Assembly: GCF_965201005.1 (NCBI RefSeq) | Contig: NZ_OZ241747.1 | Coordinates: 2,108,001 to 2,172,000 of the forward strand | DNA length: 64,000 bases | Direction: 5' to 3' | From: Mucilaginibacter_A sp965201005 | GTDB lineage: Bacteria > Bacteroidota > Bacteroidia > Sphingobacteriales > Sphingobacteriaceae | Shown here: in pieces, positions 42,232 through 51,290 of the stretch | Position numbering within the stretch: position 1 is the stretch's first letter | Layout: each line of letters opens with the position of its first letter | Made by a program: the position numbers and the translations under genes | The notes under the pieces: generated by a model | The model's database searches: none | What the model was told of the DNA's origin: nothing | The model's input: the letters and a program-made list of their open reading frames with translations, nothing else

Positions 42232-43635
42232 ATGTTTTACAGAACTACTTTTTGCCGGGTGTTGTGCCTGCTGTTTCTGTTGAGCACTTATCATGCTGTT
42301 TTTGCCCAGCAAAAAACATTGACTTTAAAACAAGCTGTACAAAATGCACTGCAAAACTATGGCACCATCAAGGCAAAGGCAAATTATGCCAGGGCATCTG
42401 CCGCTTTGGTTACGGAGGCAAAACGCGAGTATCTGCCTAATTTAAACGTATCGGCACAAAACGATTTTGGAACGGTAAATTCGCAATACGGCCCACTTTA
42501 TGGTTTGGGCGGATATGGAGTTGCCTCGGGCGGCCCAATTTTAGCCGGACAGAATTGGAATTCGGCTTTTGGCGGATTGTACCTGGCCAATTTAAACTGG
42601 GATTTTTTCTCCTTCGGGAAAGCAAAAGAACGGGTAAAAGTTGCCCAAAACCAGCAAATGTTGGATCAAAGCGATTTGATGCAGGAACAGTTTCAGCAGG
42701 AAATCCGCGTTTCCGGAGCCTACCTAAACCTGCTCGCTTCGCAGCAACTGAGCGTTTCCCAGCAAAATAACTTAAACCGCGCTTTGGCTTTGCGTAATGT
42801 GATTGTTGCCCGGGTAAAAAGCGGCTTAAACCCGGGTGTAGATTCTTCCCTGGCAAATGCCGAGGTGGCCAGTGCGCAAATTGCCTTGACCAACGCGCAG
42901 GATGTAGTGCAGCAACAGGGCAATCTGCTGGCGCAATACACCACATTAACCCCGACGAATTTTTTGCTGGACAGTGGTTTTGTAAGCCGGATACCTAAAA
43001 CTTTGGACACAAGTACACACATCAGCTTGAGCAAGCACCCTGTTTTATTGTATTACCAAAACCGGATCGGACTAAGTGCCGAACGCGAAAAGTACTATAA
43101 AACGCTCAGTTATCCAACGTTTTCGCTGTTCAATATTTTTCAAAGTCGAGGTTCGGGCTTTAACAGTTATACACTTAATCAAACTTTATATACGCAAAAT
43201 TATTTCAGCGGTATAAACCCAACCCGCTCTAATTATCTGCTGGGCATCGGTATGGTTTGGAACCTTGCCTCGCCGTTGCGCGTGCACGAGCAGGTAAAAG
43301 CACAGCAATTTACTTCCGAAGGTTTGAAAAACGAATATGATCTGGTGAATCAGCAGTTGTCGGCACAACTGATTTTATCGAAATCCAGGATTCAAAATGC
43401 GTTGAAAAATTATCAGGCCGCGCCAATTGGGTTAAAAGCTGCCACAGATGCTTTTAACCAGAAAACGGTTTTGTACAGAAACGGACTGGCAAATATTGTA
43501 GATGTTACGCAGGCCTTGTTTACGCTGAACCGGGCAGAAACAGACCGCGATATTGCTTATAATAACGTTTGGCAGGCTTTGCTTTACAAAGCGGCTGCCA
43601 CCGGGGATTTCGGAATATTTTTTAATGAATTTTAG
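42232..43635 (+). CDS. TolC-family outer-membrane efflux protein
   Basis: A 467-residue outer-membrane channel component. The signal peptide (MFYRTTFCRVLCLLFLLSTY, cleavage near VFAQ) is followed by two OEP repeats with long helices (LKQAVQNALQNYGTIKAKA, AYLNLLASQQLSVSQQNNLN, NGLANIVDVTQALFTLNRAE). It is the first gene of an RND efflux operon and provides the exit duct. ATG 42232 is used. A near motif (42293-42304) encodes the end of the signal peptide. It lies 36 bases before the RND pump gene. Confidence 0.9.
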   Translation: MFYRTTFCRVLCLLFLLSTYHAVFAQQKTLTLKQAVQNALQNYGTIKAKANYARASAALVTEAKREYLPNLNVSAQNDFGTVNSQYGPLYGLGGYGVASGGPILAGQNWNSAFGGLYLANLNWDFFSFGKAKERVKVAQNQQMLDQSDLMQEQFQQEIRVSGAYLNLLASQQLSVSQQNNLNRALALRNVIVARVKSGLNPGVDSSLANAEVASAQIALTNAQDVVQQQGNLLAQYTTLTPTNFLLDSGFVSRIPKTLDTSTHISLSKHPVLLYYQNRIGLSAEREKYYKTLSYPTFSLFNIFQSRGSGFNSYTLNQTLYTQNYFSGINPTRSNYLLGIGMVWNLASPLRVHEQVKAQQFTSEGLKNEYDLVNQQLSAQLILSKSRIQNALKNYQAAPIGLKAATDAFNQKTVLYRNGLANIVDVTQALFTLNRAETDRDIAYNNVWQALLYKAAATGDFGIFFNEF

Positions 43636-43671
43636 GTTGCCGGAAAACAAAATATACCGGATAAAAACAGC

Positions 43672-46600
43672 ATGGGATTAATCAGAAGCGCACTCAGGAA
43701 ACCAATCACTATTTTAGTTATTGTTGCAGCAGTTTTCTTTTTTGGGTTGAATGCCGTGCGTAACATCAAAATCGATATTTTCCCCGATCTGAATCTGCCG
43801 GTTATCTATATTTCGCACCCTTTTGGCGGTTATACACCCAACCAGATGGAGGCTTATTTTGGCAAACCATATGTTAACTTGTTACTTTATGTATCAGGTG
43901 TTAAAAGCATTGAAACAAAGAATATTACAGGTTTAACACTTATTAAACTTTCCTTTTACGAAGGCACCAACATGGCGCAGGCCGCAGCGGAGGTTACGGC
44001 TTTTACCAACCGTGCCCAGGCCATCTTTCCGCCAGGGACACAACCTCCGTTTATTATTCGTTTCGATGCTTCTACACTGCCGGTTGGGCAACTGGTTTTA
44101 AGCAGTCCGAAACGCACCAACAATCAGTTGCTGGATATGGCCAATGTTTACGTACGTTCTGCTTTTACTTCTATTCCGGGATTGATTTCTCCGGCACCGT
44201 TCGGCGGTAATACACGTACAATTGTCATTAAAGTTGATCCGGTACTGTTGCGGTCGCACAATTTAACAGCCGATCAGATTGTTACGGCCATACGCGAAAA
44301 CAACATCACTTCCCCTGCCGGAAACGTTCGCATCGGCGATTACAATTATCTCACCCCAACCAATACCACCATTAAAAAAATATCCGATTTTGCCAACATT
44401 CCGATTTACAGGGGCGGCGTGCAAAATTTGTTTTTGCGTGATGTGGCCACGGTGGAAGACGGTGCCGATATTACCAGCAGTTATGCGCTGGTTAACGGCA
44501 AACGCTCGGTTTATTTGCCCATCACCAAATCTGCAGATGCTTCTACCTGGGATGTGGTACAAAGTTTAAAGAAAGCTTTGCCCCGTTTTCAGGCTTTGCT
44601 GCCGGATGATGTGAAGCTTTCTTTTGAGTTTGACCAATCGGTTTATGTGATCAATGCGGTTAAAAGCCTGATTACCGAAGGTGCCATTGGCGCGGTGCTG
44701 ACCGGTTTAATGGTGCTGCTGTTTCTGGGCGACCGAAGAGCAGCTTTGATTGTGATTTTTACCATTCCGATCTCACTGATTTCCGGTGTGCTGTTTTTAT
44801 ACCTGTTCCATCAAACCATAAACATCATGACGCTGAGTGGATTATCCTTAGCAATTGGTATTTTGGTTGATGAATCTACCGTAACCATCGAAAACATACA
44901 TCAGCACATAGATATGGGCAAGCCCAAAGCTTTGGCCATTTGGGATGCCTGTAAAGAAATCGCTTTTCCAAAATTGCTGATCCTGTTTTGTATCCTGGCA
45001 GTGTTTGCGCCTGCTTTAACAATGAAAGGTATTCCGGGTGCTTTGTTTTTACCGCTTGCACTGGCTATTGGTTTTTCAATGATCACTTCTTATTTGCTGG
45101 CCCAGACTTTTGTACCGATCATGGCCAACTGGATGATGAAAGCGCAGGAAGATCATCCCAAAATACATTTCGACCCAAAAGAAGAAAATGATACCTGGGA
45201 CCAGAAAAAACACCTGCTAAAAGAAGCATTACAAAACCCTACCCATTTTGATAAATTTCGGCAACGCTATTTACAGTTGATGGACAGGCTTTTCAAACAG
45301 CGTAAAACCACCGTTATCGTTTACGTTGTTGGTACTTTGGGTTTGGCGTTTTTTTTAATTACTACCATTGGCCGGGATGTGCTGCCAAAGGTAAACGGCA
45401 GACAGTTTCAGGTGCGTTTGCGGGCACCAGACGGAACGCGTTTAGAACGTACCGAAGCGGACGTTGTGAAAACCCTGCATGTACTGGAAGAACTGGTTGG
45501 CAAAAAAAACATTGCAGTTACCTCTGCTTTTGTCGGTCAGCACCCTTCACAGTTTTCTACCAGCCCGATTTATTTGTTTATGGCTGGCCCGCAGGAAGCT
45601 GTTTTGCAGGTAAATCTCAGCGAAAATTATAAAGTCGACCTGGATCAGCTGAAAGAAAAATTTCGGCACAAAATGCACGCAGAAATGCCAGATGTCAAGC
45701 TTTCTTTTGAGCCGATAGAACTGACGGACAAAATTTTGAGCCAGGGATCCCCAACGCCGGTTGAAGTTCGCATTGCCGGAAAAAACAAAAAACAGAATGA
45801 GGTTTATGCCGCTAAAGTAATTTCTAAATTGCAGAAAATCAAATATTTACGTGATATACAATTAGGCCAGGCCATTCATTATCCGGCAATAGACATTGAT
45901 ATCGACCGCACGCGTGCTTCGCAGTTGGGCGTAAGTGTTGCAGAGATTTCACGTTCGCTGATTGCTTCCACGTCATCTTCCCGCTTTACCGAAAAAAATG
46001 TATGGCTGGACCCGAAAGTTGGTTTAGGCTACAGCGTTCAGGTAGAAGTACCGGAATATAAAATGGCCAGTATGAACGACATCAGCGAGATTTCTGTGTT
46101 AAGAAACTCGGCAAGGCCGGTTTTGGGTGATGTGGCTAGCATCAAAAAAGACACAACTTTGGGTGAAAACGATGATATTGGTGCTCTGCCATATCTGTCT
46201 GTAACGGCAAACCTAAACAAAATGGATTTGGGAACCGCAACTGATGATGTGCAAAAAGTAATCAAATCTTTAGGAAAACTGCCCCGCGGCATAACGGTTG
46301 AAGTAAAGGGTTTAAGCGAAACTTTACTGGATACTTTAAGCAGTCTGCAATCCGGTTTAATTGTAGCTGTGGTTGTAATATTCCTGATGCTGGCTGCCAA
46401 TTTCCAGTCTTTTAAAGTTTCGTTAGTGGTGCTTTCCACTGTTCCGGCAGTAATTGTTGGTTCGTTATTATTGCTGTTGTTGACCGGTTCTACGCTCAAC
46501 CTGCAATCTTATATGGGCACGATCATGTCTGTCGGTGTTTCGGTTTCCAATGCTGTTTTAATGGTTACCAATGCAGAACATTTGCGGATGCACAATGGCA

Positions 46601-46914
46601 ACGCGCTTGAATCTGCCCGAGAAGCGGCGGCTTTACGCCTTCGGCCAATATTAATGACGAGTTTGGCAATGGTTGTTGGCATGGTGCCGATGGCTTCAGG
46701 TTTAGGCGAAGGCGGCGATCAGGCATCACCTTTGGGGCGTGCAGTTATAGGTGGCTTGATTGCATCTACATTTGCCGTATTACTTGTTTTGCCATTGGTT
46801 TTTGCCTGGCTTCAAGGTAAAACCACTACAAATTCTGTTTCTTTAGATCCGGAAGATAAAGAAAGTAAACATTATATTCCATCACTTTATGATAACCCGA
46901 ATATCCAGGAATAA
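43672..46914 (+). CDS. RND efflux pump, inner-membrane transporter
   Basis: A 1080-residue resistance-nodulation-division transporter with 12 membrane segments and two large periplasmic loops. N-terminus MGLIRSALRKPITILVIVAA. The TM4 proton-relay motif reads LAIGILVDESTVTIEN: the first Asp is kept but the second is Glu. In TM10 the position of AcrB Lys940 is Ser (GVSVSNAVLMV). It exports drugs, metals or other compounds; the substrate is unknown. The start codon ATG (43672) lies within a forward copy of the dispersed motif (43662-43673). The end overlaps the adaptor gene by 26 bases. Confidence 0.93.
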   Translation: MGLIRSALRKPITILVIVAAVFFFGLNAVRNIKIDIFPDLNLPVIYISHPFGGYTPNQMEAYFGKPYVNLLLYVSGVKSIETKNITGLTLIKLSFYEGTNMAQAAAEVTAFTNRAQAIFPPGTQPPFIIRFDASTLPVGQLVLSSPKRTNNQLLDMANVYVRSAFTSIPGLISPAPFGGNTRTIVIKVDPVLLRSHNLTADQIVTAIRENNITSPAGNVRIGDYNYLTPTNTTIKKISDFANIPIYRGGVQNLFLRDVATVEDGADITSSYALVNGKRSVYLPITKSADASTWDVVQSLKKALPRFQALLPDDVKLSFEFDQSVYVINAVKSLITEGAIGAVLTGLMVLLFLGDRRAALIVIFTIPISLISGVLFLYLFHQTINIMTLSGLSLAIGILVDESTVTIENIHQHIDMGKPKALAIWDACKEIAFPKLLILFCILAVFAPALTMKGIPGALFLPLALAIGFSMITSYLLAQTFVPIMANWMMKAQEDHPKIHFDPKEENDTWDQKKHLLKEALQNPTHFDKFRQRYLQLMDRLFKQRKTTVIVYVVGTLGLAFFLITTIGRDVLPKVNGRQFQVRLRAPDGTRLERTEADVVKTLHVLEELVGKKNIAVTSAFVGQHPSQFSTSPIYLFMAGPQEAVLQVNLSENYKVDLDQLKEKFRHKMHAEMPDVKLSFEPIELTDKILSQGSPTPVEVRIAGKNKKQNEVYAAKVISKLQKIKYLRDIQLGQAIHYPAIDIDIDRTRASQLGVSVAEISRSLIASTSSSRFTEKNVWLDPKVGLGYSVQVEVPEYKMASMNDISEISVLRNSARPVLGDVASIKKDTTLGENDDIGALPYLSVTANLNKMDLGTATDDVQKVIKSLGKLPRGITVEVKGLSETLLDTLSSLQSGLIVAVVVIFLMLAANFQSFKVSLVVLSTVPAVIVGSLLLLLLTGSTLNLQSYMGTIMSVGVSVSNAVLMVTNAEHLRMHNGNALESAREAAALRLRPILMTSLAMVVGMVPMASGLGEGGDQASPLGRAVIGGLIASTFAVLLVLPLVFAWLQGKTTTNSVSLDPEDKESKHYIPSLYDNPNIQE

Positions 46915-48004
46915 TATTTTCAGAAGTCTGGTTTTAATTGCTGTTTCAAGTACGTTTAGTGCCTGCCATTCAAAAACAGATGATACCAATCAGGACAAAG
47001 ATACCACGGCAGTAACCGCATTAGAAACTTTTCCGCTTAAAAAAGGAATCTTGTCCGCAGATTTAAGTATGCCCGGCGAATTGATTCCCTACCAGCAGGT
47101 TGATTTATATGCGAAAGAAAACAGCTTTGTAAAAAAGATTTATGCAGATGTAGGTTCGGAAGTAAAACAAGGCCAGTTGCTGGTTTCGCTGGATGCACCG
47201 GAAATCAATTCAAATATTGCCGCGGCAAAATCAAAATTACAATCACAGGAGGCTATTTATACGGCCAGCAATTCTAACTATAACCGTTTGATCGAAACTG
47301 CAAAAACGCCCGGAACAATCTCTAAAAATGATATTGATCAGGCAATGGCACGTAAAAATTCTGACAAGGCAGAGCTGGAAGCTGCAAAATCGGCCTTTCA
47401 ATCTGTAGCAGCAACGGGTGCTTATCTGGATATCCGTGCTCCTTTTAATGGCGTAATTACCACGCGTAACATTAACACTGGTGCTTACGTTGGGCCTTCC
47501 GGCAAAGGTTCTGATATGCCACTTTTTGTTTTGCAGGAACAAAAGCTTTTGCGTTTAGTTATTTCTGTACCAGAAGCTTATACCGGATTGCTAAAACAAA
47601 AAGATGAAGTAAAATTTAGTGTAAAATCTTTACCAAACCAGCATTTTACAGCCACTGTTAAACGTTTGGCCGGTGCGCTGGATGAACGTTTACGTTCCGA
47701 ACGTTTGGAGATGGACGTTTCTAACAACAATAAAAAACTTTTACCGGGAATGTATGCGGAGGTAAGCCTTTTGCTGCCCGCATCAGACAGCACTTTTGTA
47801 GTCCCGAAAACAGCATTGGTTTCTTCTACGGAAAGGGTTTTTGTCATCCGCGTGGCCGATCATAAAGCAGAATGGGTTGATGTGAAAAAAGGCCGTGAAT
47901 CCGTGGATGAGGTTGAGATTTATGGAAAACTCCAAGTCGGCGACTTATTGATCAAAGTTGCTACTGATGAAATCCGCAACGGATCAACCATCAAAACCAA
48001 ATAA
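46889..48004 (+). CDS. RND efflux periplasmic adaptor (membrane-fusion protein)
   Basis: A 371-residue adaptor with a possible lipoprotein signal (SSTFSACHSK). It has a biotinyl-lipoyl-like hairpin (VDLYAKENSFVKKIYADVGS and DIRAPFNGVITTRNINTGAY), a coiled-coil hairpin (residues ~105-150) and a beta-barrel domain. It links the RND pump with the TolC channel. The start overlaps the pump gene by 26 bases, indicating coupled translation. Confidence 0.9.
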   Translation: MITRISRNNIFRSLVLIAVSSTFSACHSKTDDTNQDKDTTAVTALETFPLKKGILSADLSMPGELIPYQQVDLYAKENSFVKKIYADVGSEVKQGQLLVSLDAPEINSNIAAAKSKLQSQEAIYTASNSNYNRLIETAKTPGTISKNDIDQAMARKNSDKAELEAAKSAFQSVAATGAYLDIRAPFNGVITTRNINTGAYVGPSGKGSDMPLFVLQEQKLLRLVISVPEAYTGLLKQKDEVKFSVKSLPNQHFTATVKRLAGALDERLRSERLEMDVSNNNKKLLPGMYAEVSLLLPASDSTFVVPKTALVSSTERVFVIRVADHKAEWVDVKKGRESVDEVEIYGKLQVGDLLIKVATDEIRNGSTIKTK

Positions 48005-48062
48005 ATCAATTTAACGATTTGTACTGAAATTGACTATACTACAAAAATTCAAATTTTTAACG

Positions 48063-48092
48063 TTGCCCGGAAAAGATTATTTTATACTTTTG
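48063..48092 (+). promoter_or_regulatory. tRNA-Arg promoter
   Basis: TTG (48063-48065), a 19-base spacer and TACTTTTG (48085-48092) match the Bacteroidota -33/-7 pattern, 52 bases before the tRNA. The -7 box overlaps by one base a near motif copy (48092-48103). That copy and a forward copy (48124-48135) form an inverted pair that could also act as a hairpin at the end of the efflux operon. Confidence 0.5.
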
Positions 48093-48143
48093 TGCTTCTT
48101 TTAGCAGGTATATTTTATGCCGATAAAAGAAGCATTATTTCAA

Positions 48144-48217
48144 GCACCCATAGCTCAGTTGGATAGAGCAACGGTTTTCTAAACCGTCGGTCTCAGGTTC
48201 GAATCCTGATGGGTGTA
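48144..48217 (+). tRNA. tRNA-Arg (UCU anticodon)
   Basis: The acceptor stem GCACCCA pairs with TGGGTGT (first pair G-U). D-arm TAGCTCAGTTGGATAGAGCA, anticodon stem-loop ACGGT-TTTCTAA-ACCGT with anticodon TCT, and T-arm CAGGTTCGAATCCTG are present. It reads AGA/AGG. CCA is not encoded. Confidence 0.95.
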
Positions 48218-48226
48218 CAAAATATG

Positions 48227-48261
48227 AAAAACGGCCTCTGCACTGCGCACAGGCCGTTTTT
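48227..48261 (+). terminator. tRNA-Arg terminator
   Basis: An 11-bp stem AAAAACGGCCT / AGGCCGTTTTT, with a 13-base loop, follows the tRNA by 10 bases. Confidence 0.88.
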
Positions 48262-48383
48262 GCATAATAACAATATTTCTGTTTTTAAGCGAAAGACCTT
48301 TACCAATATTTGCGCACCATTAAACCGATAAATCACCGCGTAGAGAAAATGATTCTGGCCAAAAACTGAAATGCTGTTTTTAC

Positions 48384-49151
48384 CTATAATTTTTTGATAT
48401 AATCCAGAAACAGGTTTAAAGCCTGTTTTTTATCTTCCGTTAAATCAAACTGCAGTTTATTAAAAAGATAATCGCGCAAATCAAAATCAGGATAAACCGG
48501 AAGTGTTTGCAACACTTCTTCGCGGGCATCCAACCCTGCTTTTAGAGCTATATTAAAGCTTTTCATAAATTCCGGACTGAGGGGTTTGTTGGCAACCCAG
48601 GCTGCAAAAACAAAAGGTAAGCCAGTCATTTTTTGCCAGGTCTCGGCCAGATCATAAACAAATTTATATTGGTTTTTTTTGCCGAAAGTACGGTCGCCAA
48701 TCTGAACGAATGCTGTTTTTATACCAGTAAAATTAGCATAATCCGGTGCGTTGATAATTTGTTTTGGGTTGATTTTCCAATAGTTTTTCAGCAATACTTT
48801 TGCCAGGTTATTAGAGGATCTCGACTCCGGGTCCAACTGGATTTCTGCGGCTTCTTCTATCGCACAATTACTAAAAATAAAAACTGAATTAACCGCACCA
48901 ACGGCTCCGATACAATAGTCGGAAACAATCTGCCAATATGGCAAACTCAATATTGCCGCAACGGGTATCAAACCTATATCAACTTGATTATCAATTAGTT
49001 TTTGGGCGCAATCTGAAGGAGTATCTAAGCTTAAATCTAATTTATTTTTTATTTGATTAAGCTCTAAACCGAAAATAAAGGGTTTGGTGTTGGTATAACT
49101 AACGGCCGAAACCCGAATTTTATCTGTCAAAATATTAAAATTAAAAATCAA
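48384..49151 (-). CDS. mqnA: chorismate dehydratase
   Basis: A 255-residue MqnA of the futalosine menaquinone route, which converts chorismate to 3-enolpyruvoylbenzoate. Family segments are IRVSAVSYTNTKPFIFGLE, CAQKLIDNQVDIGLIPVAAI, SDYCIGAVGAVNSVFIFS and TGLPFVFAAWVANKPLSPEF. The start is the ATG at 49151; a conserved family start nearer IRVSAV is possible. mqnE lies 0.8 kb upstream on the same strand, with a phosphatase gene between. A motif copy lies inside at 48710-48721, and another just after the stop (48371-48382). Confidence 0.92.
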   Translation of the reverse strand: MIFNFNILTDKIRVSAVSYTNTKPFIFGLELNQIKNKLDLSLDTPSDCAQKLIDNQVDIGLIPVAAILSLPYWQIVSDYCIGAVGAVNSVFIFSNCAIEEAAEIQLDPESRSSNNLAKVLLKNYWKINPKQIINAPDYANFTGIKTAFVQIGDRTFGKKNQYKFVYDLAETWQKMTGLPFVFAAWVANKPLSPEFMKSFNIALKAGLDAREEVLQTLPVYPDFDLRDYLFNKLQFDLTEDKKQALNLFLDYIKKL

Positions 49152-49218
49152 AAGAATACCTTAAAATTTGATTTTTCCTGATTAATGAAATCAAACTTTA
49201 CCGGCTCAAAATAAAAAA

Positions 49219-49842
49219 TTATACTAAAAATTTTAGGTGATCCGTATTGTTAAAATCAACAATATGAAATTTTTCCCCGTCGTAATTTACCCGATAAAGT
49301 GTGGTGTTCCGGTGCGGATATTTGTCCATTTCCGTAAGCGATAAATTACTCAGCAAACAAAGCAACAAACGCATGGCGCGGCCGTGCATACAAATCAAAA
49401 TGGTGCTTTCTTCCGAGTGGGACATGATAATTTTTACCGCTTCTTTTTGCCGGGCCTGTACTTCATTAGGGCTTTCGCCATTTTCAAAACGTACGTCAAG
49501 ATCACCTTCTTTCCAGCTTTGCATAATCTTTTTGAACCGGCCTCTGGTTTCTTCACTCACCGCTTTTCCTTCGTAATCGCCCCAGGCCATTTCATCCAAA
49601 CCAGATAATTGTTCCCAGGGAATGCCGCTGTCAATAAACCCCTGTACGGTTTGGTGCGTACGTTTCAAGACAGATGTATAAATTTTATCAAAAGATACAT
49701 TTTTGTAAGCGCGGAAAAAAGATTCCGCTTGTTTGCGGCCGGTTTCGTTCAAATCAGTATTCATTCCTCGCCCTTGTACAATGCCGGCTTTGTTCAAATC
49801 AGTTTCGCCGTGGCGGATAATGTAAAGCGTTTTTTTAGTCAT
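49219..49842 (-). CDS. histidine phosphatase family protein
   Basis: A 207-residue phosphoglycerate-mutase-like phosphatase with the RHG motif (LYIIRHGETDLNKAGIVQGR), a partner Glu in LDEMAWGDYEGKA and the second His in STILICMHGRAMRLLL. The substrate cannot be told. It lies between mqnE and mqnA on the same strand, 46 bases after mqnE, so it may be co-transcribed. The dispersed motif (49843-49854) directly abuts its start codon. Confidence 0.88.
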   Translation of the reverse strand: MTKKTLYIIRHGETDLNKAGIVQGRGMNTDLNETGRKQAESFFRAYKNVSFDKIYTSVLKRTHQTVQGFIDSGIPWEQLSGLDEMAWGDYEGKAVSEETRGRFKKIMQSWKEGDLDVRFENGESPNEVQARQKEAVKIIMSHSEESTILICMHGRAMRLLLCLLSNLSLTEMDKYPHRNTTLYRVNYDGEKFHIVDFNNTDHLKFLV

Positions 49843-49888
49843 TAAAAGAAGTATATCAGGTTTTGCTAAGTTTAAGCTGAAGATTATT

Positions 49889-51082
49889 TCAGTTTAAAAC
49901 CGGCAATTTATAAAATTCAGGCTTCACCTCGTCCTCAAACTGATAATCCTGGTAGTTGGTGACCATATTATATAAGGTATCGCGCTCCACGGGTTCACGG
50001 CCAACCTGCTTAATCAGTTCCACCAATTGTTTGGTGCTCATGCCCGGATGCTGTTCCTCTGCCCCTGCCATGGCGTAAATTTTGGTCGTGTCATCCAAAG
50101 TTCCGTCAATATCGTCCACCCCAAAATTTAACGAAAGCTGTGCCGTGTTCCGGCTAATCATCGCCCAGTAAGCTTTGATATGATCAAAATTATCAAGGTA
50201 AATGCGGGAAATCGCATAATTTCTGAGATCTTCAATTACGGTAGATTCAGGAACATTAGACATCTGGTTGTCCTGGTTCCTGAATTTAAGCGGAATGAAT
50301 GTTTGGAAGCCACCAGTCCGGTCCTGCAATTCACGCAAACGCTCCATATGATCTACCCGGTGCCAATACTTTTCAATATGGCCATAAAGCATTGTTGCGT
50401 TTGATCTTCCGCCCAGTTTATGCCATTCTTCATGGATAGCCAGCCATTGGTCGGCCGTACATTTATCTTTAGCGATCAGTTCACGCACTTCCGGATGAAA
50501 AATTTCTGCTCCACCGCCTGGAATGGATTGCAGGCCGGAATCCATCATCAGCTTCATACCGTCCGCATAACTTATTTTAGCTTTTTTGAAAATGTAATGA
50601 TATTCTACCGGCGTCAAAGCTTTGATGTGCAAATCCGGACGATGGTTTCTGATCCGTGTAAATAACTCCGCATAAAACGAAACATCATATTGCGGCAAAA
50701 CGCCACCAACAATATGAACTTCTGTAACCGGCTGACTATCATACTTTTTAACAATATTGAACATATCGTCCATCGTATATTCCCAACCTTCCGAACGCTG
50801 TTTCAGCAAACGCGAATACGAGCAGAATTTACAATCGTACACGCAAAGATTGGTTGGCTCGATGTGGAAGTTACGGTTGAAATAGGTTTTATCGCCATGC
50901 CGTTTTTCGCGGATGTAATTGGCCAAAACCCCCAGATAAGGCAACTCGCCGTGTTCATATAAAAAAACACCATCTTCAAATGTAACCCGCTCATTTTGAG
51001 CAACTTTTGCAGCAATAGCACGATGTTGCGAAGAAAGCCTCGGGCTGTTGAGCAAGCCCTGTATAGCATCAGGCATAACCAA
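49889..51082 (-). CDS. mqnE: aminofutalosine synthase (radical SAM)
   Basis: A 397-residue radical SAM enzyme that joins 3-enolpyruvoylbenzoate with adenosyl radical in the futalosine menaquinone pathway. The [4Fe-4S] motif is HIEPTNLCVYDCKFCSYSR (CxxxCxxC). Other MqnE segments are TEVHIVGGVLPQYDVSFYAE, SIPGGGAEIFHPEVRE and FIPLKFRNQDNQMS. Together with mqnA it indicates the futalosine route in this organism. Confidence 0.93.
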   Translation of the reverse strand: MVMPDAIQGLLNSPRLSSQHRAIAAKVAQNERVTFEDGVFLYEHGELPYLGVLANYIREKRHGDKTYFNRNFHIEPTNLCVYDCKFCSYSRLLKQRSEGWEYTMDDMFNIVKKYDSQPVTEVHIVGGVLPQYDVSFYAELFTRIRNHRPDLHIKALTPVEYHYIFKKAKISYADGMKLMMDSGLQSIPGGGAEIFHPEVRELIAKDKCTADQWLAIHEEWHKLGGRSNATMLYGHIEKYWHRVDHMERLRELQDRTGGFQTFIPLKFRNQDNQMSNVPESTVIEDLRNYAISRIYLDNFDHIKAYWAMISRNTAQLSLNFGVDDIDGTLDDTTKIYAMAGAEEQHPGMSTKQLVELIKQVGREPVERDTLYNMVTNYQDYQFEDEVKPEFYKLPVLN

Positions 51083-51290
51083 ATTTATTTCTGCAAAAAT
51101 ACTATAAAAGCATCAACCGGGAGTTATTTTAAGCCCTGGGGCAAGGCAACATGCTTCTTTTATGGCTGCTTTTTACATTGGGTTGATGTTGTATTTTGAT
51201 TTGCATTGATTTTAAAAGCATAATCTTCAGGCATAATCTGCACATTTGCCGCTGTTTGCAAAAACCCGATTTTTACCTCACAAAAGAAGC

